Source: Diplosphaera chodatii
Taxonomy: Eukaryota > Chlorophyta > Trebouxiophyceae > Prasiolales > Stichococcaceae
Direction: 5' to 3'
Assembly: GCA_032358165.1 (NCBI GenBank)
Contig: JAALGY010000054.1
Span: forward strand, 434,001-498,000
DNA length: 64,000 nt
The position numbers were made by a program, and so were the translations under genes. Positions 13,174-24,648 of the stretch are shown piece after piece. The notes under the pieces were generated by a model. It was not told where the DNA came from and searched no databases. It saw only the letters and a program-made list of their open reading frames with translations. Position 1 is the stretch's first letter. Every line of letters starts with the position of its first letter.

Positions 13174-16100
13174 ATGCCAATGCAAGCAGCCGTTTGCTCG
13201 TCGCAGGTGTGACAGAACTGCAGAGCTGCGCAAGCAGATGCCTTCTGAGGCAGCCATGCAGACGGCAGGTGGGCCTTTGCTTCTGGTGTGCAAGCACGCA
13301 TGCATGCCTCCAGCCACAAGGCAGGGAACATGCTGCCCTGCACCTTGACAGAGTGACATAATCCTTCAGGTGCTCTTTCTCGCGTGCATGCAGGCTCGGC
13401 TGCAGCGCGCGGTGGCCACAGCGTCAGCGGGCACCAGCGGCAGGGGCGGCGATCTGCCGCACGAGCGGCGGCGGGTCGTCATCACCGGCATGGGGGTGAC
13501 CAGCTCCCTGGGCCACGACGTGGGCACCTTCTACGACAACCTGCTGGCGGGCAAGTCCGGGGTGTCGCACATCACGCGCTTCCCAGCAGACAGCTACAGC
13601 TCGCAGGTGGGTTGAGGGTGACCTCTGAGGAAAGCTGAACATGTTGGTGCATGCATGGCCAAGATCCATCTGCCAAGCAAGCGCTGTGTGCGCAGTCATC
13701 TGCGGCCTTTAGTTGCAAGCAGCACATGTTGCCTGGGCGAGCGTCCTCATCCTCCTGCACTTTCGTCCAGATTGCGGGCGAGATCAAGGACTTTGATCCG
13801 GGGGAGCTGGTGGACAAGAAGTCCGCCCGCCGCCTGGACCTGGTCATCAAGTACATCCTGGTGGCCGGCAAGAAGGTGCGGATGTGCAGGGGGTGAAAGG
13901 CTGTGCGGCGCCTGAGGGTGTTGTGGGGAGAGGTGGTGGTAGGTACGAGCGGTGGTGCCATGGGCAGGTGCAAGTGAATCTTTTGTGATGCGACGCAAGT
14001 TTTACTGCTGTTGTCACAGGCGTTGCTTGATGCCAAGCTGGGCCTGGACTGTGCAAAGTCGGGGGGCATTGAGAAGATGCGAGCAGGCGTGCTGGTGGGA
14101 TCAGCCATGGGCGGCATGCAGACTTTCACAACGGCCATTGAGACGCTGCACGCACAGGTGAGGTTCCACTGCTGCTCTCGCTGCCAAGACAAACCCAGTG
14201 CATGACGGGTCCAGTAGTTTTGCAGCGCTGTACACCTACATTCCCCGTGCTCGCCCCACTCGAGGTGATTCATGCACCCCAAGAGTGTGACCCCGAACCC
14301 AGAGCTGTTCTTGCGATGTCGAGGTCAAGTGGACATGCCAACAGCTATGGCATGCTGACACCCGGTGCCGAGCTGGCCGCAGGGCCACCGCAAGATGAAC
14401 CCCTTCTGCATCCCGTTCAGCATCCTGAACATGGGCGGCGCGCTGCTGGCCATGGACCTGGACTTTATGGGGCCCAACTACCCCATCAACACCGCCTGCG
14501 CCACCGGCAACTACTGCCTGCTCAAGTGCGGAGCCTGCTGCGGATGGGGAGTGGCCTCCAGCTAGTGTCTGCTCGCCGTGACATGCTTGCCACGGCACAG
14601 CATTCGACCCAGCAGCTGGTGCTCTGCATGGTCACGTGCAGAGGACGAACACCAGATGGACATGTACATGCCCAAACGATCTGATGCAGTTGTCAAGCCG
14701 GAGCCGCCATGGCTGCACATGGCTGAAGTTGCTGCTGCCATGCATTGCAGTGCTGCTCAGCACATCGAGCGGGGCGACGCCGATGTGATGCTGGCTGGCG
14801 GAGCGGAGGCGGCCATCATCCCCAGCGGCATCGGCGGCTTCATCGCCTGCAAGGCGCTCAGCAAGCGCAACGACGACCCGCAGGCGGCGTCGCGGCCCTG
14901 GGACAAGAACCGGGATGGCTTTGTCATGGGCGAGGGCGCAGGTGACACATGCAGCCGTATGATATTACGTCGGTCTTGCTGCGCAGACCTTGTCGAGGGA
15001 TTTAGAGGCCCTGCCAGGGACCATCCCTCAGGCGAACATGGCTCCAGCCTCAGCTACAGCTTGGAGCTGTGTCTTTCGAGAGGACACCAGCCATGATGCC
15101 GTAAACACTCACTCGACTCGTGCACCGTCTGCAGGGGTGCTGGTGCTGGAGGCCCTGGAGCACGCGCAGGCCAGGGGCGCGCCCATCCTGGCGGAGCTGG
15201 TGGGCGGCGCCATGGGCTCGGACGCGTACCACCTCACAGACCCCCGGCCCGATGGCTCGGGCGTGCGCGCCTGCATCGAGCGGGCGCTGCAGACCACGGG
15301 CATCGCTGCGGCGGACGTGAACTACGTCAACGCGCACGCGACGTCGACCAACGCCGGCGACCTGGCAGAGTACAGGTGTGCAGCACGACCTTCAAACTGT
15401 TGATGAAGGCATCTTGTGTCGGACGCAACAGGAGAACTACATCGTAGGAAATGGTGCATTCGGTGGTCCACCCTGAGGCGTCAGATGAACCCAATATTTC
15501 GAGCTGGACAATTGGACACCTGTTGGCAGTCGCCCCGCCTCAGTGCAAGCCTGGCCGTGCCTGTGCTGCAGGGCGATCACGGAGGCGCTGGGCGAGGGCG
15601 GGCTGCACATCAACTCCACAAAGTCCATGATCGGGCACCTGCTGGGCGCCGCCGGCGCGGTCGAGGCCATCGCCACCGTGCAGGCGCTGCGGACGGGTGC
15701 GCAAAGGCCCAACTCCGTGCGGCCCCTGCAGCGCTCACTGTCACGGTCTGGAACGGCGCATCACCCAGTGACTGTCAGATGTCCCGGTGAACAGCGCACG
15801 CCGGACGCTGTGGCTCACACTGCCAAATCAGTCAGCACTGCAGTTCACCTGTGGGTGATGCTCATGTGCAGGCAGGCTGCACCCCAACATCAACCTGGAT
15901 GACCCGGAGGACGCAGTCGACACCAGCATCCTGGTCGGCCCGCAGGCGCAGGACGTAGATGTCAAGGTGGGCGTCAGCTTGACAGATTCCACTGCATGCT
16001 TGCGTGCGCCGAGTCTGGTGTAAGTCTGGAGCATGGCTGACAGGTTGCTGGCGTGGAAGTTTCGCTGTGGTCAGCACATCAGCAACTTTTCACATGGTTG

Positions 16101-16273
16101 CTGAGATGCGAAGGCCCGCTCATGCTGCATCTGCAGTCAGGATGCAAGCAGCAGGTTTTGTGCGGTTTCTGGGGCTTCATTGGTGGAAGTGGGCAATGCA
16201 GGTAGCGCTGTCCAACAGCTTTGGGTTTGGCGGCCACAATTCCTGCGTGCTGTTCCGCAAGTTTGAGGGCTGA
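13174..16273 (+). CDS. Plastid 3-oxoacyl-[acyl-carrier-protein] synthase (KAS I/II type)
   Basis: Condensing enzyme of plastid type II fatty-acid synthesis: extends acyl-ACP with malonyl-ACP. Exons 13394-13606, 13771-13875, 14020-14157, 14383-14525, 14751-14941, 15135-15375, 15572-15696, 15872-15966 and 16202-16273 join in phase to about 440 residues. Seen: [18 protein letters not shown], the active-site Cys in [10 protein letters not shown], the catalytic His in [13 protein letters not shown] and [10 protein letters not shown], and C-terminal [13 protein letters not shown]. The first of these exons starts at an acceptor, so a transit-peptide exon is needed. A 33-nt exon at 13174-13206 ([11 protein letters not shown], phase 0) fits but is a weak call. 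KAS I is favoured by NYC after the active site, though I and II cannot be separated with certainty. Confidence 0.93.
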
Positions 16274-17164
16274 GGCAGCAGGCGGCGGCCAGCAGCTAAG
16301 CTGCCACTCGCATGGGAGCCGTGCTCAGCAGCGGTTATTGCTATCGCCACTGCTTCGCACCAGGACCGCTGCCGCTGCCGGCCCGCCATGATACTGGACA
16401 AACAGGTAGGATGATGATCACGGCAGACAGGAGGACATTATTGCAGCAGACACCGATGGCACGTCGCATTAAATACCTCAGCGCCGGTGCATCCTGAAGT
16501 TTGGGCAAGAACGACAGACACCAGGTGGCAGACAGTGCAGCATGACAGAGAGCAGAGAGCAGTGTGTTGTAGGCAGAGATGAGTAGGTGCAAGCCAGCAC
16601 GGAAGCTGAGATGATTTTCATCGGGTTCGTTGGGTGTGAGTTGGGGACTGGAATGTACTCACGTCAGGCGCATTGTGCGGCATGGCAATAACAAGCACAC
16701 TCCTACTACCACCGCCGTGCAAGGGTGGCACATACCATAGCATCATGTGTGCCATACAGCTCTGTGATGTCACACATACCGCCCCAGAACAGCCTGTCAC
16801 CAGCGATCAATGTTGTGATAGTTCCCTGCACATTTGCACAGGGTTTTGCAAGGTGACACCCTCACGTTGCTTCCTCCCTCCTTCCGGAGCTCCGGCACGA
16901 CCACGACAAGTCCCTTCGATCGATAGCACGAAAGATGCCAGACTTGTCCATCCTGCTCTTTCCATCGCACCGGCCCTCTCGCTGATCACAACAAGACGGT
17001 CGGTAGCACGTCCACAGCAACTGCAACAACGCTGAGGCTTTGTGACATCTGTCTGCTCACCTGGGCCTGCTGGTGTTTCGGCCAGAACAGCCGTGCGTGC
17101 AGCAGTAGTCGACGGCGCCTGCCTTCAGCAGTGCTGCGTGCTGTCTGAAAACAAGCTTGCTACG
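16274..17164. other. Intergenic stretch after KAS
   Basis: Contains the KAS 3' UTR and the promoter of the first array member. Short open frames here show no conserved motif, and no RNA gene was recognised. Confidence 0.4.
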
Positions 17165-18564
17165 ATGACGCGGTGTGCAGCCCGCCTCGTCACAGCAACC
17201 ATGCTGGTGCTGCTTGCTGCCTGCGCATCTGCCGCATCCATGCATGGCGACACCCTGCCTGCTGGCATGGGCAGCATGCATCTGGAAGTCGGCACCGGCA
17301 ACTTGACGGTGCGCTGCAGATCTTTTTGCTATCTTGATGATACTCACGTCTGCAGCACCACATGCTGACATGCCACTGGGTGTGCGCCCTCCCCTGCGCA
17401 GTTGAACTCGTGAGCCGCCACAGCTAGCTGCAGCCGAGATCACAGCCAGAATGTGCAACGCTCTGACCTGTTTTCAACTTTTGGGAGCATGTATGTTGTG
17501 ACAAGCGATGATTACAATGAGCACGCAGGTGTTGACGGGTCCCATGCTTGCTGCATGCAGGGAGGTGTCCGCCCTACGCGCATGCTGCCACGGCGCATGC
17601 TGCTGGGTTATGGCTACTGGCTGCTGCTGTGCGAGGAGGGTTCTGCTGGGGGCGGTGGCGGTGGCGGCGACATACAACTCTTCGGCAAGGTGTGCTCATG
17701 CAAAAGCGCTGCGTGGTAGTTGCCGATTGCATTGTCCAGATGTCATGAAAATATTTAATGGTCAGTCTGTGGGTACAGTGCAGTGCATGTACACACGCAC
17801 GCACACACACAGTGTGTTGCCCTGATCAGTTGATCAACACAACATACATCCTCAAGTGCATGCCCTGTTTCAACCTGTCATCAGCTGTACGTAGCTGCAT
17901 GACAAGAGCGAGTGCTTGTGACGGTGGCTGTCTGACTACACCGCAAACGTTCTCCGACCCTGCGGCCTTCTTCATCGTGCTCGCAATTGTGCTGGGCGCA
18001 ATGTTCATTGGGGTGCCGCTGTTCATCTGCTTATGTATGGGTGAGTGCAGCAACCAGCTCAGACGATGAATTCACCTCTAGTATGCGACACGATCCGAGG
18101 CACAGACTTGCGGTCTGTTGTCCTGCGTCTGAGTGTGTGTGTATTCTCCTGTGTGTTCTGCTGTCCTGTGCTGCCAATGGAAGTTCTTTGTGGTTATTGC
18201 AGGAGTATACCTTCTTGTCATGACGATTGTCAGTGCCGCCAAGAGCTGCTGGACTGCTGCGAGTAGGATCAGGTGGGTCCCCTTGTTGGCATGCCATCCT
18301 CCATATGACAATCAGGTGACACTCCACAGTGTGTGCATTCATTGTATGTGTTTGCGTCCGTTCGGCTATGCATCTGCTACATGAGGGCTGTTGGGTGTTC
18401 GGTGCAGGGACCCAGCATTGTGGCGGCGCAAGATGGACGAGCGGGCAGCAAGGAAGGCCGACAAGGCGGCATGGGACAGAGCGGCCGCCGCCGCCACCAG
18501 CCAGCACGTTGCAACGACCAGTTCTGGCAGCGGCTGGTCCGATACCATTGCAGCAGTTGCATAG
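17165..18564 (+). CDS. Array membrane protein 1 (hypothetical)
   Basis: First of three tandem paralogs of unknown function. Exons 17165-17308, 17561-17689, 17830-18040, 18203-18272 and 18408-18564 close in phase to 236 residues. Domains: signal peptide (ATMLVLLAACASAA); a short extracellular part with a dibasic LPRRMLLG motif, a Gly run and QLFGK; a Cys-rich stretch before the membrane (CMPCF, CDGGC); a helix AFFIVLAIVLGAMFIGVPL; a second hydrophobic segment GVYLLVMTIVSAA; and a basic cytosolic tail with DPALWRRKMDERAARK. The frame stops at TAG 18562-18564, but a Gly-Cys tail like that of array protein 3 continues in the same frame to TGA at 18616-18618. The start of exon 3 is the least certain junction. 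Confidence 0.65.
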
Positions 18565-18618
18565 GCCGCTGACAGCGGCGGCTGCGGCGGCGGTTGTGGC
18601 GGCGGCTGCGGTGGCTGA

Positions 18619-19243
18619 GCAGTTTGTCTTTGCCTCAGTGAAGTGGTACACGCAGACAACGCTCGCTGATCGATCTGAAGCAAGCCTGATGTGGCACTGC
18701 CGGCTACGAATCTCACTTGAATGCCCTAGACGGGAGCGTGTTGCCATCTGCTGCTGCTGCTCCCCCAGGTGCCTCTCCAGGCCAAAGCAACATCACCAAA
18801 CCCTTGACGACACCATGCATGAAACAAAACGTCTAGATATCCCCCATCTGCTTGCATGGTGTGTGACAACATACAGCTTCATGCACATCATCATGCATGC
18901 ACGCCAGTCACACTGCACCCTCAGTGATGCATGATGAGCAGATGGCATGGTTGATGCTTATCAGGGCTGCAGTGTGGGGCGGTGCATCCTGCTTCCTGGG
19001 ATACATCCGTTTCGAAAGTCCCACGAACGACTGCGTGAAATGTGCGAGCGACTCACCTAAGTAGCCTGCCGCAACCCTTGGTGTCGTTCACACATGCGAT
19101 AGAACCACCACGTGTGCAACTGAATCAATATTAGCTGCAATCCTGCGGCTTTGTTTGAAACACTCAGGCAGGGTCGGCCACTTCGTGTTGCTGCCGCCAC
19201 ATCGCAGTGCGCACCGCGCGCCCAGTGGCACCTGCTGGTTGGC
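18619..19243. other. Intergenic stretch between array members 1 and 2
   Basis: About 0.6 kb that presumably holds the 3' UTR of member 1 and the promoter of member 2. Nothing else is recognised. Confidence 0.4.
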
Positions 19244-20917
19244 ATGGCAGTCGCAGCACCACGCCGACCTTTCTGCTGCACGGGCGCGTCACCAGTTCCG
19301 AGCATTCGCTGGGCAGTCCTCACTGCTGCAGGTGTGATGCTGGCGCTGTCAGGAGGCGCCACCCGCGCATCAGCAGCCAGTGCAGGCGACGGCGCTCTGC
19401 CTGCCGCGAGAGGAGTGCAGCTGGACCAGGTTGCAAACAGCAACACAGTGAGTTTGAGTGCAGTGTGCAGCTCTGCATATGTACACGCAGCGTGTGATGA
19501 GTCAGTGGGGCGGTGTGCAGAAACGAGCCACGACTGTTCCGAGTCGAATGGCAGATGGCATATTTACCATACGTCAGTACTTGATCTTCGGTCAATTTTA
19601 GCAACGCAGTGCCTTGCTGAGCTTGTGTGCAAATTGACAGGCAAACATTGAAGATGACCCTGCAGGTGAACGTTCGCCCTGCCCCAGCGCTGCCGCGGCG
19701 CATGCTGCAGAACTTCCAGCCGCTACATGCCTCCGCTGCCCAGCAGCCTTCACAGCCTGTTGACCCTGCAGCATCATCTCCCGGACCTGCCACGGCTAGT
19801 CATCCAGGTCTTGTGGACGGTTTGTTCGCACCATCAGCAGGTGTTATGCGCAACTGACGCTACACAGTGAAAGTGATTGGCATATTTCACCAAAACTGAG
19901 TGCGAGGTCGGCACCACTCAATAAGACCACTACTGCTGTGACGGATGCCATGATTATTGGGAGACATCAAAAACACAGCGAGAGCTTGTGCATGCTCATG
20001 CCACAGATGCCAGCCCCGAGGAGATCAGTGCATGGCTCAACGCCTCCTGGCCAGCATTCGCCAACCTTGGGTTCCCGGCCGCCAGTTCAGAGAACAACTC
20101 TTCGCCGCTCCATGCCCCCTGGCCAGCGTACGACGACACTCGGTTCTTCAACGACAACGTACGGCTGTTCGGCAAGGTGCGCCGCGCCACGCAGCTGATG
20201 ATCCCTGCCGCCGCAGCTTCTGCTGACGTTGACATCACCAACCTGACCAGAACACATGAGCAGGCAGCTCACATCTGAATCTGCACAGCAAACAACAAGG
20301 CCGGCCAGCCTGCGTGCACCACTTTGCGGAGCGAATAAAATGTTCTTTGGTGCACAACGGGTTGCCGTCGCGTCGTACACCGTGCTGCCAGCCATGTAAA
20401 CATATGTACAGATTCATGTCATGCTCATCCCGCACCTGCTGGAGCCTGTCCACTGAGCTGACCCTGTCCACCTGGATGGATGCACAATTGGCATCTCACT
20501 GCACCTGCAACACAGCTTAGGTTGAGAAATGTGTTTGTTTGCTGCATGTCAACTGACGGTAGACATGCGCCGCAGGAGTTTTCCTTTCCTGCGGGCGTCT
20601 TCATTGTTATCGCTTTGATACTTGGCGGCGTTCTCATTGGCCTGCCGCTGGCAGGTTTGGTACTTGCAGGCGAGTCTCTGCCGGCGCAAGTTCAATGTGT
20701 TCTGCAACATTCAGTGATCTGAGCAGAGGCAGCATACAGTCTTCGTAACATGTCAGTTCCTGTGTATTCCTGTATTACACTGTGTGCTTGCAAGCACGCA
20801 ATTCAACTGAATACATTAGATCCTGTTTGTGCGACTGCTGCGTGCAGTAATACTCCTCCCGTTCGTGGCCATTGCCACGGTCATCAGCGTGTGCTGGACT
20901 GAAAGGCAGAAAGCAAG
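19244..20917 (+). CDS. Array membrane protein 2 (hypothetical; 3' end unresolved)
   Basis: Second tandem paralog. Exons 19244-19447, 19666-19840, 20007-20176, 20576-20669 and 20848-20917 keep one frame. Seen: a signal sequence (WAVLTAAGVMLALSGGATRAS); the dibasic LPRRMLQN motif at the start of exon 2; an extra luminal exon with NAS and NNS glycosylation sites that ends DNVRLFGK (compare QLFGK in member 1); a helix GVFIVIALILGGVLIGLPL; and a second hydrophobic segment VILLPFVAIATVISVCW. Intron positions and phases match member 1. The intron after 20669 uses a GC donor (gcgagt). The tail exon with DPA-W-R-MDERA is not convincing: only SPALR follows, and the frame then stays open into member 3. 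Confidence 0.6.
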
Positions 20918-21084
20918 GTGGGTCTACTGTTTGCAACAGCCCTGCTCTTCGGTGTCTCCGGATCTGCCGCATCACCTGGCGGGGCACAGTCAGGCCCCTC
21001 ATCATCTGCAAGTTGTTGCATATTTTCAGTCTCTGCATCCGTCAGCACGAGTTGGGCTGCAGGTTTCGGGCACGAACTGCAGGG

Positions 21085-22754
21085 ATGGCCAACCTCCGTT
21101 CTGCTGCTGCGAACGGTGTACTGTTGTGGATTTGCACCTGTGCTGCTGTACATGCTGCCGTTGTAACGCCTGCTGCTGCTGGAGGCCTCGCCTCGCCCGA
21201 CGAGCTGGTGGGCAAGCTTGCGGCGGAGCACCACCACTTGCAGGTCGGAGGCTGCTGTGACCCAACAGTTCACCACCGTTGCACTACATTTGACGCCATC
21301 GTCATACAAGACTGTGGCCGCGGACACTCCCAGTCTGCAGTTGCTGGCCCTGGATCGTTGATCGCTTGTAGCATGTGGGAGCGCGTGCTGCATGGCGCAT
21401 GCTTTAGGCAAAACAAAGCCAACTGATGATCCTGAAGTGCCACTCAAAACGGTTGTGGTGACACGTTCGTTCAAGGATGTTGCCTACGGAGTTGCCTACC
21501 GTGTGCAGGCTCACAGCCGGGCGGCGGCGGCGCGGCGCTTGCTTCGCAGCTCGACGCCACAGGCCGCTGCGCAACCGCTGCCGCCGCCCCACCCCAAGGT
21601 ACTGTATGCCTGTCAGTGAAGACATACAATTGCTCCAGCACCAACATACGACTGCCGTCTTGCCTTGCTAATATGCAGGAAGCTGCGTCCTGGTCATTCA
21701 CCATGCCTCGATGTCGTCACAACTTCATATGTTGACACTGCGTGGCTGCAGTTGCGTGCGCTCCTGCACAACGACGACTGCAGGAAGACGCCAGACCACA
21801 TCAACTTCTTCGGCCACCGAATGAAATACGCCCTCGGCTGCTTCCTCATCGTGCTCCTCGTCTTCGCCTCCCTCTGCGGCTGCCTGTGCTTCTGCAACCT
21901 GTGCAGCCACTGCGCACGCCAGGCGGGGGAGCGCGGCCTCGCTATGCTGAAAGAGACGTGCGCTTCGTTCCCTGTTTTGCACTGTCGTTTCCGTCCCCCA
22001 TACCTGCCTGACATTCATGCATGATGCCATCACCTCGCTGCACGGCGACGCTGGATGCACGCCTGACGGCCTGCATGGTTGGCCACTGAGCAGCAGCCCA
22101 CTCTTTGCATCCGTGGAGCCGGCTGAACCTCGTGCTGCTGACTTGCAGCGATCCTGCCACGTGGCAGCGCATCATGGACGAGCGCGCTGAGGCGAAGCGC
22201 AAGAGCCAGGCGCGCGCGCACTGCAGGTGGGGACCCAGCACTGTATGCACAACGTAGCAGCTTCTCAGTAGAGAATGCCAAACAGGGCTTCGGCTACACA
22301 ATCAGTTGTCTACTCAGATGCCGCTTCTGATGGGTGAAGTGGGCGGTCTGCGTGAAGCAAGACGTCCCATCAGAGGCTTCACCGTGTTGCTGCGTGCCGC
22401 TGACGACAGCGCAAGATGTGGGAAGCAGTCACATGCATGGCAGGGGCACTTGCTGCGTGCCGCTGACAACAGCGCAAGATATGGGCAGCAGTCACGTGCA
22501 TGGCAGGGTGGAAGTCAGCCAGTCACTGTTATGGGGATTTGGTCTTGGACATGTGGTGGTGGTGCCAGCACCTCGGAGGAGTTTCCTACGGTACATGGTG
22601 TAGAGACTGCTCACCGCCATGACATCACAGGAGCCATGGGCACAAGGATGAGGGCAGCAACTGGGTTCACGATGGCGGCTGTGACGGCGCCTGCGGTGGC
22701 GGCGGCTGCGGTGGTGGCTGTGGCGGCGGGTGCGGCGGTGGCTGTGGCGGCTGA
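21085..22754 (+). CDS. Array membrane protein 3 with Gly-Cys tail (hypothetical)
   Basis: Third tandem paralog. Exons 21085-21243, 21509-21598, 21752-21957, 22149-22226 and 22631-22754 close in phase to 218 residues. Order: signal peptide (NGVLLWICTCAAVHAA), short luminal part with ARRLLRSS (counterpart of LPRRML in members 1 and 2), DDCRKTPDHINFF, one helix (LGCFLIVLLVFASLCGCLC) with clustered Cys at its cytosolic end, then TDPATWQRIMDERAEAK, and a tail after VHDGGCDGAC made of four or five repeats of Cys-Gly-Gly(-Gly). The Cys-rich tail suggests S-acylation or metal binding, but this is inference. No database family is recognised. Confidence 0.7.
22388..22511 (+). repeat. Two-copy direct repeat, period about 62 bp
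   Basis: Two adjacent copies beginning ttgctgcgtgccgctgac differ at only a few positions. They lie inside the last intron of array protein 3 (22227-22630). Confidence 0.7.
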
Positions 22755-23259
22755 GGCGGCGGTGGTGTGCTGATGATCGATCCGGCAGCCAACGAGCAAT
22801 CTCCTGCCGAAGTGACTCGGTGTGAGAGTGCAGATGGGACGACATGATGCTGCAGCGCTTCTCATCTGTGGCAAACTGCAGACGGGCATGATTGCATGCT
22901 GTCACGTGCATGAATAGCGTGCACTGCAATCAGCAGCCTCACAGCAATGGTACAACTATACGTTGAATGTTGGCCTGGTCTGAGTTTTGGACTTTGTGTA
23001 ACAAGTAGAGGTGCCGCTGCCTATGCGTGCTTTCCACAACAATGGTCCTGACGCTAGGTTGACATGTTGTCTTTGAGCATTCATTCGACAGGTGATCAAA
23101 CACTATCTCATCCACCATGCATGACCTATGCTCAAAGCTTGTGTTTGTGTAAACTGCATCGAGCTTGGGCACAAGCTCCGAACTCGCTGAACACAGATTC
23201 CTTCAGCCTCGCTCATCCCCAGATTGTCTCAGTCTGCCATGCCGATGCTGCTCTCACCA
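22755..23259. other. Convergent intergenic stretch
   Basis: Between the end of array protein 3 and the 3' end of the nearer small heat-shock gene. It should hold two 3' UTRs. Nothing coding is recognised. Confidence 0.4.
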
Positions 23260-24648
23260 TCACTGAATATCGATCTGGCGCGGCTGGGCCTCCTGCAAGG
23301 GGCAAGATGATTGGCAAGTGTACAGCTGCCTGAGTGTGATGTCCTCTGCTGTGGCAGTTTTCCGGTACGTGTGCAGGTTCTATGAACGAGAGCACACCTG
23401 CTTCTTGGGGATGACCAGCTTCAGGACGCCATTCTCGTAGGAAGCCTTGATGTTGCCCAGGTCTGCCTGACGTGGGAACCGGATGCTGCGGGACGCGTAC
23501 CTGCAGATACAAGACAGAGCTTGCAGCTGCACGGAGTGCAGCCACAAGGCAGCAGCATACATGGCAGAACTGCAGCCGATATCCCACGAGCTGACGTTCC
23601 AGACACTCAGGATCCCTCACTTGGTGTTGCGCTCCTGGCGCAGGGCCTTGGCGCCCTGCGCAGGCACGCACTGCACAGTGAGGATGACGATGCACTGCAC
23701 CTGATGTTCCCGCATGGTGTAACCTGAGCTTGAATGCCAAGGCGCAGTGTGGCTACTGCGGTGCTGGTGCTTGACTGTAGGGTTTGTGACCGCACGCACC
23801 GTGGTCAGGATGCCCTCTTCGCTGCCCTTCTCCTCGCTGTCGACGTTGATCGTCAGCACATCATCGTCCACCTATGGTCATGCCACTGGTAGCATCAGGC
23901 TACCTGTAGAGGTGGGTCCGTCTGCCTTTGCAAAGCCACACAACCAAGGCAAGCTGAGCAGTATAGAGCGAACAAAGATGGTGCAGGTTGGCTGGCTCAC
24001 ATCCAACTTGATCTTGTCCTGCAGCTCATGCACCGCAGCACGTCAGCAGCACATTGCACGCACAGAAGAGAAGTAACGCCAGTTAGGTGTGTCCAACTGG
24101 ACTGGTGCGACTGATGCAACACACCGTACTGCACGCAGCCTTGCCTTTGGCACGCCGGGCACATCCGCCAGCAGCAGGTAGTCCTTCTCTCTCTGCAAAA
24201 CATCACGACAGTCCCGTGCGCAGAACATGGCATGACAGCATGCCATCCTTACAGAGGTGGACATCCACAGAGCGGAAGTGCAGATGCTACCACCACCCTG
24301 CAGCGGTCAGTATGAGGGGCACCTCAACCAGGTCGATCCGTGGCAGGCGGCCATTCGATCCACGGCCGCCGCCGCCCGCATCACCAAAGAAGGCGCTGCG
24401 GTACATTCACCGGTGAAGCTGAAGCAGTCACGAAAAGTATCCATCGTTGCTCCAAAACAATGCCTTTTCTGCAACCTCAGGGGAGGACATACACTTGGAA
24501 GATGACTGGCAAGTGTGCTTTGTTACCGGAAGAAAGGGTCGCCGAAGACATCTCCTGCATGCAGGTGATGCATGGCTCTCTGTGCGCAGCTTCAAGCATT
24601 TGACGCTTCATCAGAAGTCACCGACTCACCACCAACAGTAAGCGCCAT
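23260..24648 (-). CDS. Small heat-shock protein (HSP20 family), copy 2
   Basis: ATP-independent chaperone with an alpha-crystallin domain. Start ATG at 24648 (MALTVG). Exons then encode SAFFGDAGGGGRGSNGRLPR followed by IDLVE, EKDYLLLADVPGVPKARL, LQDKIKLD, VDDDVLTINVDSEEKG, QERNTKYASRSIRFP and ADLGNIKASYENGVLKLVIP, ending KKQEAQPRQIDIQ at 23260. The beta-strand blocks, the A-x-x-x-N-G-V-L motif and the IP near the end are family hallmarks. It has at least six introns, unusual for this family, and its exon order matches the copy at 25.8-28.0 kb, so the two arose by tandem duplication. No transit peptide is evident. Confidence 0.88.

Noticed and set aside
17790..17815. Alternating ca/ac tract as a Z-DNA or regulatory element
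   Set aside because: Short and imperfect, within an intron of array protein 1; nothing more to support it.
22667..22773. Ala/Val-rich frame ending at 22773
   Set aside because: Another phase of the exon that reads as the Cys-Gly tail of array protein 3; splice phases support the Cys-Gly frame.
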